Shown here: one piece after another, positions 1 to 5,554 of the stretch
Layout of the letters: the number at the start of each line of letters is the position of its first letter
Numbering within the stretch: the stretch's first letter is position 1
Origin: CAJQGY01 sp964523375
GTDB lineage: Bacteria > Pseudomonadota > Gammaproteobacteria > Magnimaribacterales > D2472
Assembly: GCA_964523375.1 (NCBI GenBank)
Contig: CAZFYG010000021.1
Location: forward strand, 1 to 11,035
DNA length: 11,035 bases
Direction: 5' to 3'
Program-made: the position numbers and the translations under genes
The notes under the pieces: generated by a model
What the model saw: only the letters and a program-made list of their open reading frames with translations
Told to the model about the DNA's origin: nothing
Databases searched by the model: none

Positions 1-342
1 GGATTCCCAGATATATTCTATATTCAGAATCAAATTGGGCACATGATGATAATACTTGGTGTTTCATATGGAATGATTTTAGATCATCAAAGGCCATATC
101 TTGGTGATGTTCATAGAGTGCTTATTTTTACATCAATACTTCTTGTTATTATGTATGGAGTTAATTATTTGCTTGGACATCCAGCAAACTATTGGTTCCT
201 TATAGAAAAGCCAATAGGCGATAATTTAATGTCTCTGATGAGGCCTGAGCCATTTCATATTATTGATTTATATCTTGCAGCAATTGCGGCTTGTTATTTG
301 TTATATATACCCTTTTATATTCAAGACAAGAAGGCAAAATAA
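1..342 (+). CDS. TIGR02206/YwaF-like integral membrane protein, C-terminal part
   Basis: The reading frame is open from base 1, so this is the last 113 residues of a longer protein whose start lies upstream of the window. Three hydrophobic helices are visible, at about residues 11-28, 38-58 and 87-106 of the fragment. An Asn-Tyr-Trp-Phe-Leu-(x3)-Lys-Pro stretch sits after the second helix, and a Pro-(x9-10)-aromatic-rich helix follows. This pattern resembles the C-terminal half of the TIGR02206 family (Bacillus YwaF type), multi-pass proteins of unknown function that usually have about 220-240 residues. The protein ends in a basic tail (QDKKAK). Its TAA stop shares one base with the ATG of the downstream acyltransferase, so the two are probably cotranscribed and translationally coupled. 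Family assignment is by pattern recognition, and no biochemical role is claimed. Confidence 0.72.
   Translation, partial: GFPDIFYIQNQIGHMMIILGVSYGMILDHQRPYLGDVHRVLIFTSILLVIMYGVNYLLGHPANYWFLIEKPIGDNLMSLMRPEPFHIIDLYLAAIAACYLLYIPFYIQDKKAK
331..334 (+). promoter_or_regulatory. Ribosome binding site (AAGG) deciding the acyltransferase start
   Basis: AAGG lies seven bases before the ATG at 342, inside the end of the upstream gene. It supports the start at 342 over the in-frame upstream ATG at 291. The earlier start would add 17 residues that merely read through the neighbouring gene in another frame. Confidence 0.5.
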
Positions 343-962
343 TGACTAAAAGAAAACCTACTGTTTCTGTAAATCAAATTCCTCACGCTTTTAGGGCTTA
401 TAGACCAAAAATAGTTGTATTTATGGGCAGACTTTTACTTAAGATATTTGGGTGGAAAGTTGAGGGCATGGTTCCTGAGATGGGAAAAAATGAAAATCTT
501 GTTCTCATCGCAGCACCTCATACCTCTAACTGGGATGGTGTATTTGGATTTGCAGCTATCATAGGGCTAGATGCTAAGATTTCCTATTTTGGAAAATACA
601 CATTATTTGATCAACCTATTCTTGGAAGATTTCTAAAGTATATGGGAGGGATTCCAGTTGACAAAAATAATCCTGGCTCAGGACTTGTACGAGAGGCGAT
701 AGCAAATATGGAAAAATTAAAAGGGTCTCTGATTGCGATGGCACCAGAGGGCACTAGATCAAAAACTGAACAGTGGAGAACTGGTTTTTTAAGAATTGCA
801 GAAGCTGTAGACGCCAAGATTTTTGTAGCAGCCTTTGATTTTAATACCAAGCGAATAGTTTTAGACAAGTTTTTTCAACCGAGTGAAAACATGCAAAAAG
901 ATTTAGATAATCTAAAGGCATATTACACTCAGTATGGCGCAAAAAGACCTGAAAATTTTTAA
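342..962 (+). CDS. PlsC-like lysophospholipid/1-acylglycerol-phosphate acyltransferase
   Basis: This 206-residue protein has the acyltransferase blocks of the PlsC/LPLAT superfamily. The catalytic HX4D motif is H60-TSNW-D65, GGIPVD is at 102-107 and PEGTRS is at 135-140. FGKYTLF (84-89) before GGIPVD is also typical of this small-LPLAT subgroup. Such enzymes transfer a fatty acyl group from acyl-ACP or acyl-CoA to a lysophospholipid or related acceptor at the inner face of the cytoplasmic membrane. A hydrophobic stretch near residues 24-38 may help membrane association. The precise acceptor (lysophosphatidic acid, an ornithine lipid or another lipid) cannot be told. The start at 342 is chosen for its Shine-Dalgarno sequence and its one-base overlap with the preceding stop. 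The gene ends convergently with the DUF885 gene, overlapping it by four bases. Confidence 0.88.
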   Translation: MTKRKPTVSVNQIPHAFRAYRPKIVVFMGRLLLKIFGWKVEGMVPEMGKNENLVLIAAPHTSNWDGVFGFAAIIGLDAKISYFGKYTLFDQPILGRFLKYMGGIPVDKNNPGSGLVREAIANMEKLKGSLIAMAPEGTRSKTEQWRTGFLRIAEAVDAKIFVAAFDFNTKRIVLDKFFQPSENMQKDLDNLKAYYTQYGAKRPENF

Positions 963-2482
963 GAATTAAGCACCTCTTCAATCATCTCATCAACTTTTTG
1001 CTCTACCACAAATAGCGGCGGTATGCCGTGATCTAGAACGGCTGAGTGAAAGTCTTTTATGTTGAATTTGTCACCAAGAGCATCCATTGCTTTTTGTCTT
1101 AATTCTAGAATTTTTATCATACCGACTTTATAGCTGAGAGCCTGCCCTGGCCAAACAATATAACGCTCAATCTCTACTCTACATTCTGTATCAGACATCC
1201 CTGTTTTGGCTTTCATATAAGCAATAGCCTCATCTCTTGTCCACTTCTTATAATGAATGCCTGTATCCACTACTAGTCTTACAGCTCTAAAAATTTCACT
1301 CTGCAATATTCCAAGCTCATCATACGGATCAGGCGCAAGACCAGCTTCTAACGCCAATTGCTCTGCATAGAGAGCCCAACCTTCAGAGAAGGCAGATGTT
1401 CTGTATCCAAATCTTCTATATAGCGTCAATTCATCATTCTCCATTGAATGTGCAATTTGATGGTGATGCCCAGGCGTTGCCTCATGATATGCAAGAGTTT
1501 TCATGCTGTATTTGGGTGTTTGTTTTATATCATAGAGATTTACAAAAAATGCTCCAGGCCGACTTCCATCCAATGCAGGAGCTTGATAATAGCCTCCAGG
1601 AGCCGTTTTTTCAGAGTACTCTGGCACAGCCTTTACAGTAACAGGAGCCTCCGGCATAGAGTGAAAGTAGTCTTTTATGCCTACTGTTGCTTCATTAACC
1701 ATATCCATATAGTCTTGCACTACAATCTCTTTTCTATTTGGCGTATCTGCATAAAGTAACGAAGGGTCTTCATTCAACTCATTCATAAGNNNNNNNNNNN
1801 NNNNNNNNNNNNNNNNNNNNNNNNNNNNNNNNNNNNNNNNNNNNNNNNNNNNNNNNNNNNNNNNNNNNNNNNNNNNNNNNNNNNNNNNNACAAACTCAGG
1901 AGCATAGATCCCCATAGCAGCTTGTTTTCTTAACCAATCTAATTGGCCTGTAAAAACATCCTTAACTAGATCCGTTCTTTTAATAAAATCTTTGGCCTCA
2001 GAATAATTTCGTACAGGGTGCTGATCACTCATAAAACTTATAACATTATGATGAGCGCCTCTAACTTGGTTAAAAGGATAGTCATGATATGGAAAATTTT
2101 CTAATTGGTTTAAACCATTTTCAATATCAAAAATTGCTATTCTTTTTGTTATTTTTTGACTATCTGACAAAGAACTATCTTCATATTTATTAAGCAGCTT
2201 TAGAGATTTTTGTGAGCTTTTAATGTCGTTTTGGATATCATCTTTACCTATTATACTGAGCTCTGCATTGTGGTTAGTGGCCCAGTTTAAACTATCAAAG
2301 ACCCCCATGTATGTCATATATTCAGGAGAGCCAACTAAATCAACCAAAACCTCTTTACTAAGATAATGATCAATTGATACTGGTTTCATAAAAAATAAAT
2401 TAAACAAATACAATGAGCTAATGCTTATTGCAAATATAAAAAATAAACCTATTGCCTTGAACCCTCTTCTAATCATACCCAT
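959..2482 (-). CDS. DUF885 family protein, putative membrane-anchored zinc hydrolase (interrupted by assembly gap)
   Basis: The C-terminal half carries the hallmark of DUF885 (PF05960). This includes APGGYYQ-P-LDGSRPG, then the metal-site-like HEATPGHH (encoded at about 1465-1488), then EGWALYAE, the VDTGIH segment and RYIVWPGQALSYK-G. HExxPGHH resembles gluzincin zinc motifs, so a metallopeptidase or related hydrolase role is plausible but inferred. Residues 10-31 form one hydrophobic helix after a basic start (MIRRGFK) with no lipobox cysteine. This suggests an inner-membrane anchor or uncleaved signal with the domain in the periplasm. An N run replaces part of the middle. As assembled the protein has 507 positions, 34 of them unknown, while relatives usually have about 550-610, so the true gene is probably longer. 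The AGGAAG directly abuts the ATG at 2482 but is six bases from a second ATG at 2476, so Met3 is the likelier start. Confidence 0.85.
   Translation of the reverse strand: MGMIRRGFKAIGLFFIFAISISSLYLFNLFFMKPVSIDHYLSKEVLVDLVGSPEYMTYMGVFDSLNWATNHNAELSIIGKDDIQNDIKSSQKSLKLLNKYEDSSLSDSQKITKRIAIFDIENGLNQLENFPYHDYPFNQVRGAHHNVISFMSDQHPVRNYSEAKDFIKRTDLVKDVFTGQLDWLRKQAAMGIYAPEFXXXXXXXXXXXXXXXXXXXXXXXXXXXXXXXXXXLMNELNEDPSLLYADTPNRKEIVVQDYMDMVNEATVGIKDYFHSMPEAPVTVKAVPEYSEKTAPGGYYQAPALDGSRPGAFFVNLYDIKQTPKYSMKTLAYHEATPGHHHQIAHSMENDELTLYRRFGYRTSAFSEGWALYAEQLALEAGLAPDPYDELGILQSEIFRAVRLVVDTGIHYKKWTRDEAIAYMKAKTGMSDTECRVEIERYIVWPGQALSYKVGMIKILELRQKAMDALGDKFNIKDFHSAVLDHGIPPLFVVEQKVDEMIEEVLNS
1790..1889. other. Assembly gap of exactly 100 Ns
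   Basis: One hundred consecutive Ns lie inside the DUF885 gene. The round number is the usual placeholder for a scaffold gap of unknown size, not a measured length. The reading frame happens to stay open across it, so the two halves appear joined, but the true number of missing bases is unknown. Confidence 0.97.
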
Positions 2483-2488
2483 CTTCCT
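2483..2488 (-). promoter_or_regulatory. Ribosome binding site (AGGAAG) of the DUF885 gene
   Basis: On the minus strand AGGAAG directly touches the ATG at 2482 and lies six bases before an in-frame ATG at 2476. The spacing favours the second ATG, which would remove Met-Gly from the predicted N-terminus. Confidence 0.5.
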
Positions 2489-2530
2489 TTTAATTTATGC
2501 CAAACTTGATACTGCAAATCGTAGCTTATT

Positions 2531-2548
2531 AGATGATAAATATCATCT
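2531..2548. promoter_or_regulatory. 18-bp perfect palindrome, candidate operator
   Basis: AGATGATA and TATCATCT flank a central AA, giving an uninterrupted 8+2+8 inverted repeat. After one mismatch the symmetry resumes for three more pairs (TAT/ATA-type flanks at 2527-2529 and 2550-2552). It lies in the 185-bp region between the divergent DUF885 and crotonase genes, where a dimeric repressor site would be expected. There is no GC-rich stem, so it is not a convincing terminator. The binding protein is unknown. Confidence 0.4.
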
Positions 2549-2590
2549 TATATATTTTGGCTATCAAGGTTTTAAGTCAGTTTAATACTC

Positions 2591-2611
2591 ATGCAATATG
2601 CAAAATATGCA
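2591..2611. repeat. Short ATGCA / AATATGCA direct repeats
   Basis: ATGCA occurs at 2591-2595, 2598-2602 and 2607-2611. The last two belong to an eight-base direct repeat AATATGCA (2595-2602 and 2604-2611) with a nine-base period. The cluster lies 57 bases upstream of the crotonase start. It could be a regulator site or simply AT-rich sequence, and no known consensus is claimed. Confidence 0.3.
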
Positions 2612-2667
2612 CACATTGATGTAAATTTATTTGATAAACTTTGAAGGTAAAAAATAGAGATTAAAAA

Positions 2668-3366
2668 ATGACAAATAAATTAGCGACATTAACCACTCAG
2701 GATGACGTTTCAATAATTACCCTGGATGACGGTAAGGCGAATGTTTTTTCACCATCGATGATAAGCGATGTTAATACTTGTTTAGACCAGGTTCCCACAG
2801 AATCCGGCTGCCTTGTAATCAAGGGAAGAGATGGCATGTTTTCTGCAGGATTTGATCTGAAGATAATTGGGTCAGGTGACATGGATGCTATTAAAGAGAT
2901 GTCTCTAAGTGGCTTCAAGATGCTTTCAAGATTGCTTGATTTTCCAAGACCAGTTATTGGTGGTTGCTCTGGCCATGGAATTGCTCTTGGTACCTTTTTG
3001 CTATGCTGCTGCGACTATAGGGTAGGGGTTAAAGGTGAGTATATGATTGGTGCAAATGAAATGCGGACCAATATGGTAATCCCAACACCTATTTTAGAGC
3101 TTATACAATTTAGAGTGGCCCAATCACATAAATACAGAGCCATACTTGGAGGGACCATGTATCCAATTGACTCTGCAATTGAAGCAGGTCTAATTGATGT
3201 GGTTGTTGATAAAGATCATTTCGAGCAAACTATAATGACTAAGGCAAAAGATCTTGCAACAATGGGCCACCCCAGTTATACATTAACAAAGAACCTCTTT
3301 GTTGAAGAAGTTTCTTCAAAAATAAAAAATGCATTAGCGAAACTAGAATCTGAATCATTAAAATAA
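2668..3366 (+). CDS. Enoyl-CoA hydratase/isomerase (crotonase) family protein, PRK06213-like
   Basis: The 232-residue protein is a compact crotonase. TLDDGKANVFSPSMI lies near 18-32, the CoA/oxyanion block is FSAGFDLK (58-65), and the second oxyanion block is GHGIALG (102-108), followed by the CCDYR strand. Length and sequence fit PRK06213 (about 229 residues) better than the 255-265-residue FadB-type hydratases. When aligned by motif to rat mitochondrial hydratase, the position of catalytic Glu144 is Phe110, while the Glu164 position is kept as Glu131. That is typical of isomerase-like or uncharacterised crotonases, so simple enoyl-CoA hydration should not be assumed. Acyl-CoA binding is likely, but the reaction is unknown. 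A weak GAGA element lies seven bases before the ATG. Its stop overlaps the GNAT start by one base (TAATG), indicating a two-gene operon. Confidence 0.88.
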   Translation: MTNKLATLTTQDDVSIITLDDGKANVFSPSMISDVNTCLDQVPTESGCLVIKGRDGMFSAGFDLKIIGSGDMDAIKEMSLSGFKMLSRLLDFPRPVIGGCSGHGIALGTFLLCCCDYRVGVKGEYMIGANEMRTNMVIPTPILELIQFRVAQSHKYRAILGGTMYPIDSAIEAGLIDVVVDKDHFEQTIMTKAKDLATMGHPSYTLTKNLFVEEVSSKIKNALAKLESESLK

Positions 3367-3869
3367 TGAGCTTTAACCAAGCTTTTGAAATTAATGAGTT
3401 TGGGCATAGCGCCAGCGAACTTCTGATTAGCTCAATATATGAAATCAATCAGTCCAATACTCCAGAGGTAGGGGGGTTATCGTCAAGCAAATCAATGAAA
3501 AACTTAATCGAAATGGCCTCAAAAAATTTAGTTATTAAAAATGGCAAAGAGATTATTGGTTTCATTGTCTGCTTTAGAGAAAATTCGAAGTACAAGTCAC
3601 TAAATTACAAACATATAAGCTCTTTAGATAATAAATTTTTATACATTGACAGGGTGGCAATTAAAAAATCTTTCACACGCTCAGGAATCGGGACCGCCGT
3701 ATACAAAATGCTTTTTGACCACGCTGATAGAGAAAAGTTACCTATCTATTGTGAAGTTAATATAGAACCAATTAATATGCCATCGTTAGATTTTCATAAG
3801 AAAAATGGCTTTTCAAAAATTGGTGAAAAGCAATTTGAAGATCATTCTGTCGCATATTTCAAAAGATAG
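3366..3869 (+). CDS. GNAT family N-acetyltransferase (COG3818-like)
   Basis: This 167-residue protein has the GNAT fold order. An N-terminal region with NTPEVGGLSS (31-40) leads to IIGFIVCFRE (63-72) and beta-4 FLYIDRVAI (91-99). The acetyl-CoA pyrophosphate loop is R105-S-G-I-G-T-A111, followed by YCEVN (128-132) and FHKKNGF (143-149). The combination of NTP-V--L near the start, YIDRVAI and CEVN--P-N--SL-FH matches the COG3818 predicted acetyltransferases. The acetylated substrate is unknown and could be a small amine or a protein N-terminus. There is no clear Shine-Dalgarno sequence. The ATG is read from the crotonase stop (TAATG), so translation probably depends on coupling. The pairing with a crotonase could link it to acyl-CoA use, but that is inference from position only. 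Confidence 0.87.
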   Translation: MSFNQAFEINEFGHSASELLISSIYEINQSNTPEVGGLSSSKSMKNLIEMASKNLVIKNGKEIIGFIVCFRENSKYKSLNYKHISSLDNKFLYIDRVAIKKSFTRSGIGTAVYKMLFDHADREKLPIYCEVNIEPINMPSLDFHKKNGFSKIGEKQFEDHSVAYFKR

Positions 3870-3925
3870 CTAAGTTATTAGTATATATTTTATAGGCACT
3901 TAATAAGTATCAAGAACATAAAAAT

Positions 3926-3944
3926 ATGTGTATGGTTAACACAT
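3926..3944 (+). promoter_or_regulatory. Weak inverted repeat covering a start codon
   Basis: ATGTGT (3926-3931) pairs with ACACAT (3939-3944) across a seven-base loop. The 3' arm contains the first two bases of the ATG at 3943. The stem is only six pairs, half of them AT, and could be chance. No Shine-Dalgarno sequence is visible upstream of this gene. Confidence 0.2.
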
Positions 3945-4788
3945 GATAGAAACAACATTATTTGCAAAAACCATGATCATTCTTTGTTCCCAGCTTTCAA
4001 TAGTTTTTGGGCTCACATTTTATGTAATGAAAAAATCCAAAGAGGCTTATTTTAATAACGCCACATTTTTAGGTATGTCATTTAGGGGGGCGATGAATCT
4101 TAAACAGGAATTTGATTTAATTCCTTATATTGAAGACACTAGAGGCTTCCCAAAATACATGCATCTACCAAATGGTACAGAGGACGATATTCCAGTTGTT
4201 GCTGTCAACGAAGAGAGCAGGGTGAAATGGCAGAAAATTGGTTATGTGGTTTCACCGCCGGCTAATAAATTCTTAAATGCCGTATTTGTGTCCTGGGCAA
4301 TATTATTGCTAAGTCTGGCGTTTATTGGGTATTTTTCAGTTCCTTTAGGAATTTTTGTTTTCACAGCTCAAAGTATACTGATGGGTCTCTTGCTTGGAGT
4401 TCTTTTTCTTGAAATGGATGAAAATGATGGCATCAGAGCGTTAAAAATAACTCTGCTTGCAACTCTTTTTTCAGGATTTATTGGCTACAGCGATGTTGGA
4501 TATGCAATTTATAATTCAGGCCTTGTCCAAAATATACTTTTCTTTGGCTTACTTGCTTTAATTTTCTTTGAGTTTTCAAGAACAGTATTTAAATTTTCTC
4601 GAAATACAATTCGACTTAAAGCATTTTTCGGGATTGGGCTATTTATACTATTTCTGTTTTATGATTTCGCCAGACTCAATGAGCTTTCTGGCTATTCAAA
4701 CAAATGGGATACAGCCTTTGAAATAGCTCTAAGCCTATACTTAGATATTATTAATCTCTTGTTAGAAATATTAGAAGCAATGGAATAA
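3943..4788 (+). CDS. Divergent Bax inhibitor-1 (BI-1/YccA/YetJ)-like membrane protein with inserted loop
   Basis: The protein has 281 residues. One helix at about 8-29 is followed by a polar segment (30-108) without a membrane helix, then five or six closely packed helices from 112 to the end. The second half follows the BI-1 order: VFTAQSILMGLLLG (139-152), GIRALKITLLATLFSGFIGY (163-182), a helix ending in FLFYDFARL (237-245), and ALSLYLDIINLLLEIL (262-277). The last matches the family's LYLDFINLFL signature. Asp241 and Asp268 fall where BsYetJ has its paired Asp171 and Asp195, which gate calcium leak. The 79-residue polar segment sits between what look like helices 1 and 2 and is not usual for BI-1 proteins of about 220-240 residues. 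A calcium- or proton-linked membrane role, or FtsH modulation as for YccA, is inference only. An in-frame TAA at 3937-3939 fixes the start at 3943. Confidence 0.6.
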   Translation: MIETTLFAKTMIILCSQLSIVFGLTFYVMKKSKEAYFNNATFLGMSFRGAMNLKQEFDLIPYIEDTRGFPKYMHLPNGTEDDIPVVAVNEESRVKWQKIGYVVSPPANKFLNAVFVSWAILLLSLAFIGYFSVPLGIFVFTAQSILMGLLLGVLFLEMDENDGIRALKITLLATLFSGFIGYSDVGYAIYNSGLVQNILFFGLLALIFFEFSRTVFKFSRNTIRLKAFFGIGLFILFLFYDFARLNELSGYSNKWDTAFEIALSLYLDIINLLLEILEAME

Positions 4789-4802
4789 TAGGGGCTAGAA
4801 AA

Positions 4803-5507
4803 TTAGAAATTTATTTGATATCCAATTTTTATAACACTATCTAGAACTTTGCTTGTACTTGTTTCAATGGTAACAGCACTTTTTTTATTCAAGTTATAAG
4901 TAGCAACAAAACCGAATTTTTGATCTGTTTCATCATCTAAAACATATGTCACTTGAGAGGTCTCAAATGCAGTACAAATTAGATTGACAGGACATTCTTG
5001 CTGAACTACCTCAGTCTCTTTAGAAAAATCAACAAATATCTTACCCTCCCAAGCATTTGAGTTGCCAAATCTAATTCCAGTAATCACGTTAGCCTGTGAA
5101 TCGCTCTCAGAAAAGTTAATATCGCTATCTATATCGGTAGCTTTAATTCCTAGTTCTAAAAAAACATCTAAGAAATTCTCTAATTTTAGTGAAACACCAC
5201 CTGCAGAAATAGAGTTAAGAACATCACCAATTCCAACATGCGCACCAATCCGTATTGCTTTTGTAAACTTATCGTATGTTTCATTATCTACATTTACGCC
5301 ATCAGCCTTTGCTTCGGCTACCAAGTAAAGAGGTCCTGGAAGTGAAAGTGAAAATTTTGCCTCTAGACCTGAATCATCTTTTGCATCAAATGCATAAATA
5401 CCTAATGAAGTGTATTTGTAATCGTTAGGATCTCTATCAAGACGACCGTCCTCAGATATTGCCGTTAGAGAAAGAATTACTAGTGCTACTAATTTGAAAT
5501 TTTTCAT
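4803..5507 (-). CDS. Probable outer-membrane beta-barrel protein, family unknown
   Basis: A short signal peptide is visible: basic MKNFK, hydrophobic LVALVILSLTAI and a likely cut near residue 18. The 234-residue protein then alternates short hydrophobic or glycine-rich strands with acidic loops, for example LEAKFSLSL (48-56), AIRIGAHVGIG (84-94), FLDVFLELGI (112-121), VITGIRFG (141-148) and KFGFVATYNL (197-206). It ends in KIGYQINF, with alternating residues and a terminal Phe, the usual BamA-recognised C-terminus of outer-membrane barrels. Eight to ten strands seem likely. Cys172 and Cys178 lie in one loop and could form a disulfide. No named family is recognised. No Shine-Dalgarno sequence precedes the ATG. 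It lies 47 bases downstream of typA on the same strand, so it may share the typA transcript or have its own promoter. Confidence 0.68.
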   Translation of the reverse strand: MKNFKLVALVILSLTAISEDGRLDRDPNDYKYTSLGIYAFDAKDDSGLEAKFSLSLPGPLYLVAEAKADGVNVDNETYDKFTKAIRIGAHVGIGDVLNSISAGGVSLKLENFLDVFLELGIKATDIDSDINFSESDSQANVITGIRFGNSNAWEGKIFVDFSKETEVVQQECPVNLICTAFETSQVTYVLDDETDQKFGFVATYNLNKKSAVTIETSTSKVLDSVIKIGYQINF

Positions 5508-5554
5508 AATACTTATGTTATCAGACCAATGAGTTGAAAGAAATAATCTAAGAT

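Noticed and set aside
611..868. 85-codon minus-strand open frame inside the acyltransferase gene
   Set aside because: It is antisense to a gene with all catalytic motifs, shows no domain or helix character of its own, and has no ribosome binding site.
1396..1759. Two plus-strand open frames (81 and 103 codons) opposite the DUF885 gene
   Set aside because: They overlap the conserved HEATPGHH region of DUF885 on the other strand. The composition is rich in Cys, His and Ile as expected of shadow frames.
3870..3942. TATATT and TATAGG strings as a promoter for the BI-1-like gene
   Set aside because: No -35-like hexamer lies at 16-18 bases, and such strings are common in AT-rich intergenic DNA.
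4789..4802. Terminator between the convergent BI-1-like and barrel genes
   Set aside because: Only 14 bases separate the stops and no GC-rich stem or U-tract is present.
5062..5328. 88-codon plus-strand frame opposite the beta-barrel gene
   Set aside because: Its serine- and proline-rich translation is the reverse reading of the barrel strands, and the minus-strand gene has a signal peptide and a proper barrel C-terminus.
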